43,894 nucleotides of DNA from Acinetobacter sp. CFCC 10889 (GCF_003268395.1 NZ_LQXQ01000034.1:1-43894); one strand, 5' to 3'; positions 31,667-40,540 are shown, counted from the first letter of the stretch. Made by a program: numbers and translations. The notes: generated from the sequence alone by a model not told the origin.

Positions 31667-31692
31667 AAACCCTGCAACCGCAGGGTTTTTTT
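31667..31692 (+). terminator. terminator before the tail-tube gene
   Basis: Arms AAACCCTGC (31667-31675) and GCAGGGTTT (31680-31688) with a 4-base loop are followed by a T-run to 31692. Confidence 0.88.
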
Positions 31693-31720
31693 ATTGCCTA
31701 AATTTTAAGGAGCTACACAA

Positions 31721-32197
31721 ATGGCAGTAGTGAAAACTCAGGGTACACAGGCTTTTGTCGTGATTGGCGATGAAGTCGTGCGCTTTAAATGTTTAAAGAA
31801 AATTGGCTATGGTCAAGATTCGTTTTCAAAAATCGATATTACTTGTTTAGATGCAAAATCAAAACAGTATGAACGAGGGATGCGTGATCCTGGTGAGGGT
31901 TCTGTTGAACTTAACTATGATGATGAAAACCTTAGTCATGATCAGTTACTTGAACTTGCCGAATCAGGTGAAAAAAAGGTGTGGTATATCGGTTCAGGTC
32001 ATTCGGAAGATGCGCCAACGCTTGCGGGTGGTGTTGTGACTTTGCCGCCAAGTCGTTCTTGGAATCAGTTCACAGCATATATTAACCCAACTGCACCAAA
32101 TGATATTGAAGTTGATGCAGTGGAAAGCTACACATTCACATTGGTACGTGTGTCACCTGTTGTTCGTAAAAAGCGTACTATCGCAGTCGTGCCTTAA
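31721..32197 (+). CDS. phage tail tube (major tail) protein
   Basis: This 158-residue protein is the tube subunit of a long non-contractile tail. It has the beta-rich pattern of the family, with DITCLDAKSKQYERGMRDPGEGSVELNYD and a conserved LPPSRSWNQFTAYINP region. It is isolated between two hairpin terminators, as expected for a highly expressed gene, and it precedes the G/G-T chaperones, as in lambda-like phages. A strong AAGGAG ribosome site precedes the start. Confidence 0.88.
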   Translation: MAVVKTQGTQAFVVIGDEVVRFKCLKKIGYGQDSFSKIDITCLDAKSKQYERGMRDPGEGSVELNYDDENLSHDQLLELAESGEKKVWYIGSGHSEDAPTLAGGVVTLPPSRSWNQFTAYINPTAPNDIEVDAVESYTFTLVRVSPVVRKKRTIAVVP

Positions 32198-32212
32198 TCT
32201 AAACTTTAACCT

Positions 32213-32237
32213 TGCCCCGATATTCGGGGCATATTTT
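32213..32237 (+). terminator. terminator after the tail-tube gene
   Basis: Arms TGCCCCGA (32213-32220) and TCGGGGCA (32224-32231) with a 3-base loop are followed by a T-rich run. Confidence 0.85.
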
Positions 32238-32247
32238 TTGGTGATGT

Positions 32248-32721
32248 ATGAAAAAGCTAAGTTTAAAAGATATTAAATCTGGTTTATTGATGGATGCGCC
32301 TGAGCAGATTTCTGTTGAAATTAAGTTTAAGGGTGAAGCAACATTCTTTGAAACTTATATTTTGCCGTTTTCTTATGACACCGCAGTTGCGCAGATGAAA
32401 GCATATGGTGAGAAAAAGGAAGCTTTGGCAGGAATTTTGGCATCTGTGATTTGTGATGAAAATGGAAAATTAATTTTTACTGAAACTGATGTTCGAACTA
32501 AATTTAATCAGGCATTGGTTGATGCAATTTGGACAAAAATAGTTGAAGTCAACATGTTGGGAAAGAAGCCGAGCTTAGCCCCGACGACGAACTTATCATC
32601 GAAATCGGAATCGCAATCGGTAAAACCTACAGCGAAGTCAAAAAGCTCAAAATCTCGGAAATCAAAAGATACACAAGCTACTTCCACAAATACGGCAGCT
32701 TCAACATCGGACGACGCTTAG
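32248..32721 (+). CDS. tail assembly chaperone, unshifted product (G-type)
   Basis: The zero-frame product is 157 residues. The first ~106 residues form a normal chaperone domain (LMDAPEQISVEIKFKGEATFF, SYDTAVAQMKAYGEKKEALAGILAS). The last 50 residues are an Ser/Lys/Thr-rich tail (SSKSESQSVKP) read in the frame opposite to the real downstream coding sequence, so they are probably a by-product. The slippery heptamer GGGAAAG (32559-32565) ends the good part. G-type chaperones assist assembly of the tape measure and tail tube. Confidence 0.85.
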   Translation: MKKLSLKDIKSGLLMDAPEQISVEIKFKGEATFFETYILPFSYDTAVAQMKAYGEKKEALAGILASVICDENGKLIFTETDVRTKFNQALVDAIWTKIVEVNMLGKKPSLAPTTNLSSKSESQSVKPTAKSKSSKSRKSKDTQATSTNTAASTSDDA

Positions 32722-32855
32722 AGCAAGAACTTTCGAAAGTTCATCATTCATATTTGGTGGGCAAAGGTGTAAAAGAAGTCAGTTTATATGACTTAATGAC
32801 ACATGAAGAGAAGCCTGACAGTGAGCGCAGTGAGTTAGATTTTGATGATGATTAA
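32248..32855 (+). CDS. tail assembly chaperone G-T fusion by programmed -1 frameshift
   Basis: At GGGAAAG (32559-32565, codons GGA AAG) ribosomes can slip back one base, the same heptamer used by lambda G/G-T. The -1 frame continues from 32565 with EAELSPDDELIIEIGIAIGK ... LVGKGVKEVSLYDLMTHEEK and ends DFDDD at a TAA (32853-32855). The frame has no start of its own and reads as a normal acidic domain. The fusion is about 202 residues. The shift makes a minor fusion needed for tail assembly, as in other siphoviruses. Confidence 0.85.
32559..32565 (+). promoter_or_regulatory. programmed -1 slippery heptamer GGGAAAG
   Basis: The site is in phase as G GGA AAG in the zero frame, giving GGG AAA after slippage. 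It is identical to the lambda G/G-T site and sits where the two frames' good coding regions join. Confidence 0.85.
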
Positions 32856-32931
32856 TAAGAAGCTGATTTTTATCGGTTTCTTTTTTTGTCTAATTTGATT
32901 ATTTTAATGTCTCTTTTATGAGGGACTAGAA

Positions 32932-33315
32932 ATGAAAAAAATATTAATTTCAAGCATTTTTATGGGTTTGATTTTTGTTGGATGTTCTAAATCTCCAGAG
33001 GAGAAATTAGTTGATGAAACTGAAAAGCTTGAATTAGAAGTAAGAGCACATGTGAGAACGCTGTTGAAAGATGGTAATTCTGCTGAATTTAGAAATCAAC
33101 AAAAAATGTGTGGTGAAGTAAATTCAAAAAACAGCTTTGGTGCATATACAGGATTCACAAAATATATTGTCACTCAGGATAAAACTTATTTTGAAGAAGA
33201 ATATCGGGATGAGTTGGGTAGAGTTGCTTTTACTGATTTATGGAATTCCAATTGTAATTCTAAAATAGTTACTTCTAAACAAAATGAGCAAATTGCAGTA
33301 GATGCGTCAAAGTAG
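32932..33315 (+). CDS. phage-encoded lipoprotein, probable moron
   Basis: The 127-residue product has a lipoprotein signal peptide (MKKILISSIFMGLIFVGC; lipobox FVGC). It carries AEFRNQQKMCGEVNSKNSFGAYTGFTKYI, a block seen in small lipoproteins of unknown function in many Gram-negative bacteria. It stands alone between the chaperone and tape measure genes and has its own hairpin behind it, the typical layout of a moron. It may alter the host surface or block superinfection, but that is inference. No virion role is expected. Confidence 0.7.
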   Translation: MKKILISSIFMGLIFVGCSKSPEEKLVDETEKLELEVRAHVRTLLKDGNSAEFRNQQKMCGEVNSKNSFGAYTGFTKYIVTQDKTYFEEEYRDELGRVAFTDLWNSNCNSKIVTSKQNEQIAVDASK

Positions 33316-33334
33316 TTTGAATAGTGAAACAAAG

Positions 33335-33356
33335 ACCGCCTTTTGGCGGTTTTTTT
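33335..33356 (+). terminator. terminator after the lipoprotein gene
   Basis: ACCGCC (33335-33340), loop TTTT, GGCGGT (33345-33350) and a T-run. The same hairpin, ACCGCC-TTTT-GGCGGT, reappears at 37429-37444. Confidence 0.85.
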
Positions 33357-33373
33357 ATGTCTGGAGAAAAGTT

Positions 33374-36300
33374 GTGGCAGGACTAGGTACATTAACTTTA
33401 AATTTAGTGACGCAAATCGGTCAGTTTATTGCACCGCTTGAGCAAGCTGAAAATGCTGCAACTGATGCAACAGATAATATTGCGGAAGGTTTTAGCTTGG
33501 CGGGTGCAGCAGCGACAGCATTCGGTGCATTGTTGGCGGGTGCTTCTGTGGCAGGTGTTTATGAATATATTACTGGCATCATGCAAGCTGCGGATGAGCT
33601 TGATGCTTTTGCGAAATTAGCAAATTCTAGTGTTTCACAGTTTCAGTATTTCTCGAAAGGTGCTGCATCTGCTGGTATTGAGATGGAGCAATTTGCAGAT
33701 CAAATGAAAGATATGCAAGACCGAATTGGGGATTTTCAGCAGTCAGGTGGTGGTCCACTTGCTGACTTCTTTGAAAATATTGCTCCGTTGATTGGGGTCA
33801 CGATTCAGCAATTTCAAAAGCTTTCTGGTCCCGAAGCGATGCAACTTTTTTATGATTCGCTTGTAAAAGTTGGGGCGACTAAAAATGATATTAAATTCTA
33901 TATGGAAGGTATCATTAGCGACTCATCTAAGTTAATTCCGCTTTTAGAAAATGGTGGTGCAGGATTTAAAAGATTTGGTGACAATGCTTTGGCAGCTGGA
34001 TCTATCATGTCAACAGATGTGGTCAATGGTTTGAGTGAAGCCAATAAAAACCTGATGATGATGATGGAGCATTGGACAGGGCTGAAGGTTGCTCTTGTTG
34101 AAAATGTTGCGCCTGCTATTTCTTTTGTGGTTGAAAATTTCGATGAAATTAAAGCGGTTGCATTGGCTTTAGGTGCTGCAATTGCTGCTCGTCTAGTTGT
34201 GCAATTGGGTATGTTGTCTGTGCAATTTGTGCAAGGTGTTATACAGGGTGTGCAATATCAGATGACGTTAGCTGCTATGGCTGGAGAGACTATTACGCTT
34301 TCAGCAGCGACAGCAACATTAAAAGCATCAATGATGAGCCTCGTTGGTGGGCCTGCGGGTATTGCTATTTTAGCGATACAAGCAGTGGCGGCAGGTGCTG
34401 CTTTTATGTATATGCGTAAAGAAAGTGATGACTTAAAACCAAGTTTAGATAGTCAAAATATTTCAGTTCAAGAATTGGTTAATAGTTATGTTCGCTTAGA
34501 TGATGCTGCAAAACGTACCCAAGTTCGTGCTGAAAATGCAAAATTAACTGAGCTTAGTCGATCTTATGAAGATGCTAGTAGTAAATTGATTTCTTTGACA
34601 GTTGCGATGGGGCGCTTTGATGGTTCTAGTGATACTGCTGTAAAAGCTGCTAATGATTTAGCAATGCAATACAAACAGGGTGATATAACAGCTGAGCAAT
34701 TTGCACAAAAAATTAATGGCTTAAACGGTGTTTCTGAAGAATCAAAAGCTAAAATTGATGCTCAAGCAAGTGCTGTGGGTAGAGCAAAGTCTGAAATGCA
34801 GAAACAGCAAAATGTTGTTGATTCTTTGGCTGCAAAAAATAAACAACTTTCTGCATCACATGATCAAGTGGCAAGTAGTGTGAATTTGCAGGCACAGGCA
34901 TATCTATCTTTAACCCAAAAACAGCGTGAAGCACTGAATACGGTTAAAGGAGACCTTGAGCGTGAAAATTACATCAATATCAACATGAAGGCAGGTTGGT
35001 CACGTGAAAAAGCTGAATATTATGCTGATTACCGTGATCAGGCAGGATTAGGCTATACAGGAAAAACTTTATCTGATTTAGAAAAGAAGACTGTTGAACA
35101 AGGCTATAAATTACAACTTTCGACTGAAGCGCGTGAGGAGTCTGAAAGAAAAACAGCGGAATATTTAAAAGAGCAGCAAAAAATACGTGAAAAGATGGTC
35201 AATTCTAAAACGATTGATTCTGTGATTGGTAAAGGTGAGGGAGGGTATAATTCTGTAAATCTTGGTAAAAAGTTTGGCTATAAATCAAGTACCCGTAATT
35301 TAACAGAAATGACAATTGGCCAAATTCTTGCAGCTCAAGAGCGAAAGGAATTTAATACAGCAGGTAAGTATCAATTGTTAGGCTCAACATTACGTGGAGC
35401 AGTTGATGCTGGAATTGCTTCAACGGCAGAAAAATTTACAGCAGAAGTTCAAGAGCGCATTCTTCAAAACTACTTGCTTACAGCAAAAAAAGGGCGAGGT
35501 AAGATTGAGGATTATATTCGCGGTAAAACTGATGACTTGTTTGGTGCAAATCTTGATACAGCTAAAGAGTTTGCCGCAATTGCAAGCCCTGTAACAGGTA
35601 AGTCTTATCATGATGGCAGTGCAAACAATAAAGCAAGGATTAGTGTTAAAGAAGCTCAAGATGCGCTTAAAGCAAGTCGTGAATTATATGCTCAAGCTAT
35701 AGCATCAGGTAAATCTGCTCAAGAGGCATGGAAATCTGCATTTAATGGTTCTATCTCTTTTGTTGATGGCACGGAATTGCAAAAAGGGCTTGATAGTATT
35801 GTGCAAGCTAATATTAAGTTTGAGCAGGATCAGGAGCAGTTTAAAGAGCAATTTTCTAGTGCTGATGTAGTTAGAAATCAAAAACGTATTGATGATATTG
35901 CGGAAGCTGAACGTCTTGGCTTACAACATCTTATTCCGCGTATCGAAGAGCGTTATGCAAATGAAACTCGACTTTCTAAACTTGAATTAGATCAACAGTT
36001 AAATTCGTGGAATTGGACTGAAGATGAAAAATTAAAGAAAGAGGCTGAGTTAAATAAGGCTCACATTGTTCTTAGTTCAGAGTTAAATGATATTCAAAAG
36101 CAGCTTGCAAAAGAAGCTGTAGATGATCAGTTGGCTTATGATCTTCAACAATTTAGAAAAGCGCAAAAGTGGAAAGAATTTGAAGCGATCAACAGTTTTA
36201 AAGCTATTCAAGACCAGATTCTAGGCTTGGGCAGTAACACTGACGACATTTTTGCTAAAGCGACGATGACGCCAGGTGAGTACGAATCATGGTCACTTAA

Positions 36301-37069
36301 AAACAATCGTGATAGTGCAAAATTAGATCTGCGTAACAATCTAACTTCTGTTGAACAAAACATCGTACAAAGTGATGCTTTTGATTCAGAAGATGATCGT
36401 TATCAAGCGCTTATTGATGCTCATAAAGAGTATCGTGATGCGTTAGCCGCGATAGATGTTCAGTATGATCAGCAAGTAAAAGACTTGGCTCAAAGTCAGC
36501 ATGATATGCAAATGGGAATTTGGCAGGATCTTCTTACTAGGACAGGCACAATCTTTAATGATATGGCTGCGATGGTAAAAGAAACCGCTGGAGAGTCGAG
36601 CGCAGCATATAAAGCCATGTTTTTAGTAAATCAAGGTATTTCTATAGCTCAAGCTATGATTAATACCGAAGTCGCAGCAACTAAAGCGATGGCTGAAGGC
36701 GGTTATGTGATGGGGATTCCGATGGCAACTGCGATTCGAGGGCTTGGTTATGCTTCAGTCGGTATGATTGCAGCACAAACTATCGCAGGCATGGCGCACG
36801 ACGGTATCGATAGTGTGCCGAAGGAAGGAACTTGGCTGCTAGATCGAGGTGAGCGTGTCGTTGATTCTCGAACCAATGCTGATTTGAAAGATTATTTAGC
36901 AAAAGGTGGTGGATCTGGTGATGTGCATATCTCAGTTCAAGTGACAGACTCAGGTGTTTCAACACAGTCAAATCAGTCGAATCAAAAGCAGTTAGGGCAA
37001 ATGATTGGTAATGCTGTACGTTCTGTGATTATGCAAGAAAAGCGTCAGGGAGGTTTATTAGCGCGATGA
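33374..37069 (+). CDS. tail tape measure protein with embedded lysozyme-like domain
   Basis: The protein sets tail length and helps DNA cross the envelope. I use GTG at 33374 because GGAG (33363-33366) is 7 bases upstream; a longer frame from 33302 lies in the lipoprotein gene and terminator. The product is 1231 residues. Hydrophobic segments lie in the first half (GPAGIAILAIQAVAAGAAFM). Residues about 618-740 resemble a peptidoglycan-hydrolase domain: KGEGGYNSVNLGKKFGY, then EFNTAGKYQLLGSTLRGAVDAGI, like the AxGxYQxxPSTL motif of muramidases. Long coiled coils surround it. The C-terminus (KAMFLVNQGISIAQAMINTE, then GTWLLDRGERVVDSRTNADL) is typical of lambda-like tape measures. Confidence 0.9.
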   Translation: MAGLGTLTLNLVTQIGQFIAPLEQAENAATDATDNIAEGFSLAGAAATAFGALLAGASVAGVYEYITGIMQAADELDAFAKLANSSVSQFQYFSKGAASAGIEMEQFADQMKDMQDRIGDFQQSGGGPLADFFENIAPLIGVTIQQFQKLSGPEAMQLFYDSLVKVGATKNDIKFYMEGIISDSSKLIPLLENGGAGFKRFGDNALAAGSIMSTDVVNGLSEANKNLMMMMEHWTGLKVALVENVAPAISFVVENFDEIKAVALALGAAIAARLVVQLGMLSVQFVQGVIQGVQYQMTLAAMAGETITLSAATATLKASMMSLVGGPAGIAILAIQAVAAGAAFMYMRKESDDLKPSLDSQNISVQELVNSYVRLDDAAKRTQVRAENAKLTELSRSYEDASSKLISLTVAMGRFDGSSDTAVKAANDLAMQYKQGDITAEQFAQKINGLNGVSEESKAKIDAQASAVGRAKSEMQKQQNVVDSLAAKNKQLSASHDQVASSVNLQAQAYLSLTQKQREALNTVKGDLERENYININMKAGWSREKAEYYADYRDQAGLGYTGKTLSDLEKKTVEQGYKLQLSTEAREESERKTAEYLKEQQKIREKMVNSKTIDSVIGKGEGGYNSVNLGKKFGYKSSTRNLTEMTIGQILAAQERKEFNTAGKYQLLGSTLRGAVDAGIASTAEKFTAEVQERILQNYLLTAKKGRGKIEDYIRGKTDDLFGANLDTAKEFAAIASPVTGKSYHDGSANNKARISVKEAQDALKASRELYAQAIASGKSAQEAWKSAFNGSISFVDGTELQKGLDSIVQANIKFEQDQEQFKEQFSSADVVRNQKRIDDIAEAERLGLQHLIPRIEERYANETRLSKLELDQQLNSWNWTEDEKLKKEAELNKAHIVLSSELNDIQKQLAKEAVDDQLAYDLQQFRKAQKWKEFEAINSFKAIQDQILGLGSNTDDIFAKATMTPGEYESWSLKNNRDSAKLDLRNNLTSVEQNIVQSDAFDSEDDRYQALIDAHKEYRDALAAIDVQYDQQVKDLAQSQHDMQMGIWQDLLTRTGTIFNDMAAMVKETAGESSAAYKAMFLVNQGISIAQAMINTEVAATKAMAEGGYVMGIPMATAIRGLGYASVGMIAAQTIAGMAHDGIDSVPKEGTWLLDRGERVVDSRTNADLKDYLAKGGGSGDVHISVQVTDSGVSTQSNQSNQKQLGQMIGNAVRSVIMQEKRQGGLLAR

Positions 37070-37410
37070 GCAACCGTAAATTCACACACTGTACTTTGTT
37101 GGATGGCAATAGCACGACAAATACATTTAATGTGTTGTCGTCAAAATTTGGCGATGGTTACGAGCAACACGTATCAATTGGCATTAACAACAAAAAAGGG
37201 CAGTGGAATTTCTCAAAAAAAGGTTCTGAAGCTGAAATTTTAGAGATCGAAGCCTTTTTTGATGATCACAATGGAGCTGATTCTTTTCTTTGGGATCATC
37301 CAAAAGACGGTGAAATTCGTGTAAAAACAGATACGCAATATCAAGCCGTTTGTTTGGGCGGGGATTTATGGCAAATCTCAACAACGTTCTATCAAGTTTT
37401 TCACCCTTAA
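37066..37410 (+). CDS. minor tail protein M
   Basis: The 114-residue protein matches the lambda gpM family: FNVLSSKFGDGYEQHVSIGIN, IEAFFDDHNGADSFLWDHP and the C-terminal WQISTTFYQVFHP. It overlaps the tape measure gene by 4 bases. It is required for assembly of the tail tip. Confidence 0.9.
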   Translation: MSNRKFTHCTLLDGNSTTNTFNVLSSKFGDGYEQHVSIGINNKKGQWNFSKKGSEAEILEIEAFFDDHNGADSFLWDHPKDGEIRVKTDTQYQAVCLGGDLWQISTTFYQVFHP

Positions 37411-37428
37411 TTCATTTTAATTTTAATC

Positions 37429-37451
37429 ACCGCCTTTTGGCGGTTTTTTTT
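37429..37451 (+). terminator. terminator after gene M
   Basis: ACCGCC (37429-37434), TTTT, GGCGGT (37439-37444) and eight T residues; same stem-loop as at 33335. Confidence 0.85.
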
Positions 37452-37462
37452 GTGAGAAAAAT

Positions 37463-38356
37463 ATGTCAAAACAAACAATTAACGTCGGTTCAGCAGCGAA
37501 CGATGGTACAGGCACACCAACTCGTACAGCATTTCAATATGTGAATGCGAATTTTACAGAACTTTATAATGCTGTAGGTGGTTCAAATGGCACGATTCCA
37601 AGTGCTATTCCTGTCGCAAATGGGGGTACGGGTGCAACCACTGCGGCGGCAGCGAGAACAAATTTGGGGCTTGGGTCAGCAGCATTAAAGAATGCTGGTT
37701 TATCAGATGGGGATGTCATGACTGTTGGCTCATATGGTCTAGGGCGAACAACCTTATCATTTGGGGCAACATTAGATGAAATTTTAATATCGGGTTTTGG
37801 TTATGGTGGGGGGCTGTTGTTTGGTAATGCAGCACATTCATATATTTCAGCCAGAGGTACACGAAGTTTTATCGTCGGAGCGTATGGAAATAGACTTGCA
37901 TTTTCGACTCGCGATGTTTCGGGTTCATATAGTCAAGTTTACGATTGCTACACAACAGCAAATACAACCAAGGATAGTAATGGCTTTATTAAAGCAGCTT
38001 CACCTATTGTTCAGCTTTTTTCTGAAAAAATTGAACTTAATGATGAAGCGAAGCAGCAAGAGATTGTCTTTGAAAAGCTTGGTGTGGGTAACTACCTAGT
38101 TAAGGGGTCAAGTGGATTTGCACAAGAAGGTTGGTATGTGGAAATGCCAAAAGATGCCAATGGTAATGTGCTTGTTGCGGTGGTTTATAAGCAGCTTGAA
38201 AACAAAGACATTTCAGTCAAAACTTATAAAAAGAAATTTGATATTGAAACTGCTTCGATTGTTGCTGATTTAACACAGCCTGTAGATATTCCTGAAGGGC
38301 GTTGGATTGATTTACGACTTCAAGAGTTGCCACAAGAGGTGATTGATGAGCCTTAA
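37463..38356 (+). CDS. tail fibre-like protein inserted between M and L
   Basis: The 297-residue protein begins with a tail-fibre repeat (VANGGTGATTAAAARTNLG), like T4 gp37-type fibres. The middle has a beta-rich domain (FGATLDEILISGFGYGGGLL) that may bind receptor. The C-terminus (GWYVEMPKDANGNVLVAVVY, KDISVKTYKKKF) is typical of Acinetobacter phage tail fibres. It is unusual to have it between the conserved M and L genes. Its end overlaps gene L by 11 bases. Confidence 0.75.
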   Translation: MSKQTINVGSAANDGTGTPTRTAFQYVNANFTELYNAVGGSNGTIPSAIPVANGGTGATTAAAARTNLGLGSAALKNAGLSDGDVMTVGSYGLGRTTLSFGATLDEILISGFGYGGGLLFGNAAHSYISARGTRSFIVGAYGNRLAFSTRDVSGSYSQVYDCYTTANTTKDSNGFIKAASPIVQLFSEKIELNDEAKQQEIVFEKLGVGNYLVKGSSGFAQEGWYVEMPKDANGNVLVAVVYKQLENKDISVKTYKKKFDIETASIVADLTQPVDIPEGRWIDLRLQELPQEVIDEP

Positions 38357-39155
38357 TAGTGATTTTCAGAAACTTTATGTTGATGGATTGATTACCCTTT
38401 ATGAGTTAGATGCTAGTGCCTTAGGTGCTGGCATCTTACGTTTTCATGGGCATATTTCCTTTGCAGATTGGGAAAAAATTTATTCGACAGTTGATGCAAA
38501 TATTAATGCTGATTCTTCAAAACCTACGGCTGATCAGCTTTTTGGCTCAGGCAGTGAAAAAGTTTGGTATAGAAATATCATTTGGCAAGGACAGACTTTT
38601 GAGCCGATGGCGCTTGAAGTATCGGGCTTGGAAATGCGCTCTGATGGTAAGGCTTCAGCACCCACACTTTCGATGGCAAACAATATCAATGGTATTCAAA
38701 ATGCGGTCTCTGCATATTGTTTGCAATTTAATGATTTTGCGGGTACAAAGCTTAAAGTCATCACAACACTTGCAAAGTATCTTGATGCTGAAAACTTTGG
38801 TTCAGGTAATCAAACTGCTGCAAATGAAGCAAAAGAACAGCTTTGGTATATTGAGCAAAAAACCTCTGAAAACCCGCAAGCAGTGACATTTGAGCTTTCA
38901 AACCCCATTGATTTTGAAGGATTACGCATTCCAGTTCGACAGATTACATCAATGTGCCATTGGGCAATGATGGGGGATTATCGCGGTGAAGAATGTGGTT
39001 ACACAGGTGTTGCAATGTTCACTGAAAAAGACGAGATAACAGACAACCCAGCATTAGACAAATGCAGTGGTCGGCTTACTTCATGCCGGCTGCGTTTTGG
39101 TGAAAACAAAGCGATTCCATTTGGTGGTTTTCCTGCCGCGAATTTATTGGGGTGA
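38346..39155 (+). CDS. minor tail protein L
   Basis: The protein binds an iron-sulfur cluster in lambda. I use ATG at 38346; a TTG one codon upstream is also open. The 269-residue product has the family cysteines Cys204, Cys217, Cys240 and Cys247 (MCHWAMMGDYRGEECGYTG, DKCSGRLTSCRLRF). The C-terminus ends GFPAANLLG, as in L proteins. It follows the fibre gene and precedes K. Confidence 0.92.
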   Translation: MSLNSDFQKLYVDGLITLYELDASALGAGILRFHGHISFADWEKIYSTVDANINADSSKPTADQLFGSGSEKVWYRNIIWQGQTFEPMALEVSGLEMRSDGKASAPTLSMANNINGIQNAVSAYCLQFNDFAGTKLKVITTLAKYLDAENFGSGNQTAANEAKEQLWYIEQKTSENPQAVTFELSNPIDFEGLRIPVRQITSMCHWAMMGDYRGEECGYTGVAMFTEKDEITDNPALDKCSGRLTSCRLRFGENKAIPFGGFPAANLLG

Positions 39156-39158
39156 TGT

Positions 39159-39908
39159 ATGAAACTCACAGCTAAGCTAAAAAAAGCCATTCGATCTCAT
39201 GCTGAAGAATGTTTCCCGCGTGAGTGCTGTGGCGTGATTGTGAATGATCAATATATTGCATGTCGAAACATTGCTCAAAATGATCATCAGTTTGAAATCC
39301 ATCATAAAGACTTAGCCAAAGCTGAAGATGTGGGGGAAATTCAAGCCTATGTACACTCACATCCCAATGCTTCAGCACAGGCATCTGATCTTGATTTACA
39401 TCAAATAGAATTGCATGAAAAACCATGGGTGATTTGTGCTTATCCTGATCTTGAGTTTCAGATCTATGAGCCTTTCGGCTATAAGGCACCGCTTGTGGGG
39501 CGAAACTATCATCATGGTTGGCAAGACTGTTATTCAATCGTGCGTGATTTTTATCAGCGTGAATTGGGTATTCAGCTCATTGATTTTGAGCGTCAAGATC
39601 GTTGGTGGGAGTCGGTAGAAAATGAATCACTGTATTTAGAGAACTTTTCCAAAGCAGGTTTTGTTGAAGTCAGTGATATGCAATATGGTGACGTGCTTTT
39701 ATGCAAAGTTGGACGGACTGAGCATGTGAATCATGCGGTAATTTGGCTCGGCGATAACGGTATGTTGAAATCTGAGCAGGCGGAGCCGTGCATCGGGTCA
39801 GCTTTAATTTTACATCACCCATACGGACGCAAATCGGTGCGTGAAATCTTTGGCCAACAGTGGCAAGAACGTGTAGTTAAGGTGGTACGACATGCTCAAA
39901 ACAATTAA
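39159..39908 (+). CDS. tail assembly protein K (JAMM + NlpC/P60)
   Basis: The 249-residue protein has an N-terminal JAMM metalloprotease-like motif, HSHPNASAQASDLD with His66, His68, Ser76 and Asp79, and a C-terminal NlpC/P60 peptidase with Cys124 (WQDCYSIVRDFY) and His192 (EHVNHAVIWLG). It may process the peptidoglycan or tail-tip proteins. It overlaps the I gene by 17 bases. Confidence 0.93.
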   Translation: MKLTAKLKKAIRSHAEECFPRECCGVIVNDQYIACRNIAQNDHQFEIHHKDLAKAEDVGEIQAYVHSHPNASAQASDLDLHQIELHEKPWVICAYPDLEFQIYEPFGYKAPLVGRNYHHGWQDCYSIVRDFYQRELGIQLIDFERQDRWWESVENESLYLENFSKAGFVEVSDMQYGDVLLCKVGRTEHVNHAVIWLGDNGMLKSEQAEPCIGSALILHHPYGRKSVREIFGQQWQERVVKVVRHAQNN

Positions 39909-40485
39909 GTTGTACGGTATCTTAGCCAAGAAATTCGGTAAAGAATTTCAGCTTGATGTTGCAAATACACGTGAGGCTGTACGTGCTTTATCTGTACAAA
40001 TACCCGGCTTTGAAAAGTTTATGTTACATGCACATGAGCGTGGTTTAGCGTTTGCAGTTTTTCAAGATAAGCAAAATATTTCTGAAAAAGAAATAGACAT
40101 GAATACAACCGCATCGGTTATTAAGATTGTGCCACGTGTCATCGGTGCAGGTGGTGACAATGGGGTTTTGCAGACTATTTTGGGTGCAGTTATGATCGTT
40201 GCAGGGATTGTAGTCACGGGTATGTCGTTTGGTTCTGCGGGTTCTGTTGGTGCGGGATTGATCGGCTCAGGGATTGGTATGATGATTGGTGGTGTTGCAC
40301 AAATGTTGATGCCAAAAGTCGACAATACACAAGATCAAAACAGCGATGGCAATAAAGCCAATTTTGGATTTGGTGGTGCGGTGACAACCGTCGCTCAGGG
40401 TAATCCAGTCCCGGTGTTACGTGGTCGGCGTGAGATCGGCGGCTTTATTGTGTCAGCAGGTCAATATCCTGAAGATTTAATGTAA
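39892..40485 (+). CDS. tail assembly protein I
   Basis: The 197-residue protein fits lambda gpI: an N-terminal ubiquitin-like part (KTIKLYGILAKKFGKEFQLDV), two hydrophobic glycine-rich segments (about residues 95-150) and a C-terminal GNPVPVLRGRREIGGFIVSAG block. It assists assembly of the J central fibre. Confidence 0.9.
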   Translation: MLKTIKLYGILAKKFGKEFQLDVANTREAVRALSVQIPGFEKFMLHAHERGLAFAVFQDKQNISEKEIDMNTTASVIKIVPRVIGAGGDNGVLQTILGAVMIVAGIVVTGMSFGSAGSVGAGLIGSGIGMMIGGVAQMLMPKVDNTQDQNSDGNKANFGFGGAVTTVAQGNPVPVLRGRREIGGFIVSAGQYPEDLM

Positions 40486-40540
40486 TTCAGTTTTTAGTTT
40501 TAGGCGCATTCAGCTCCTTTTTTATTGCTTAGGAAAAATT

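Noticed and set aside
33302..33373. Upstream start for the tape measure protein
   Set aside because: The extension lies within the lipoprotein end and the terminator; GTG at 33374 has a proper ribosome site.
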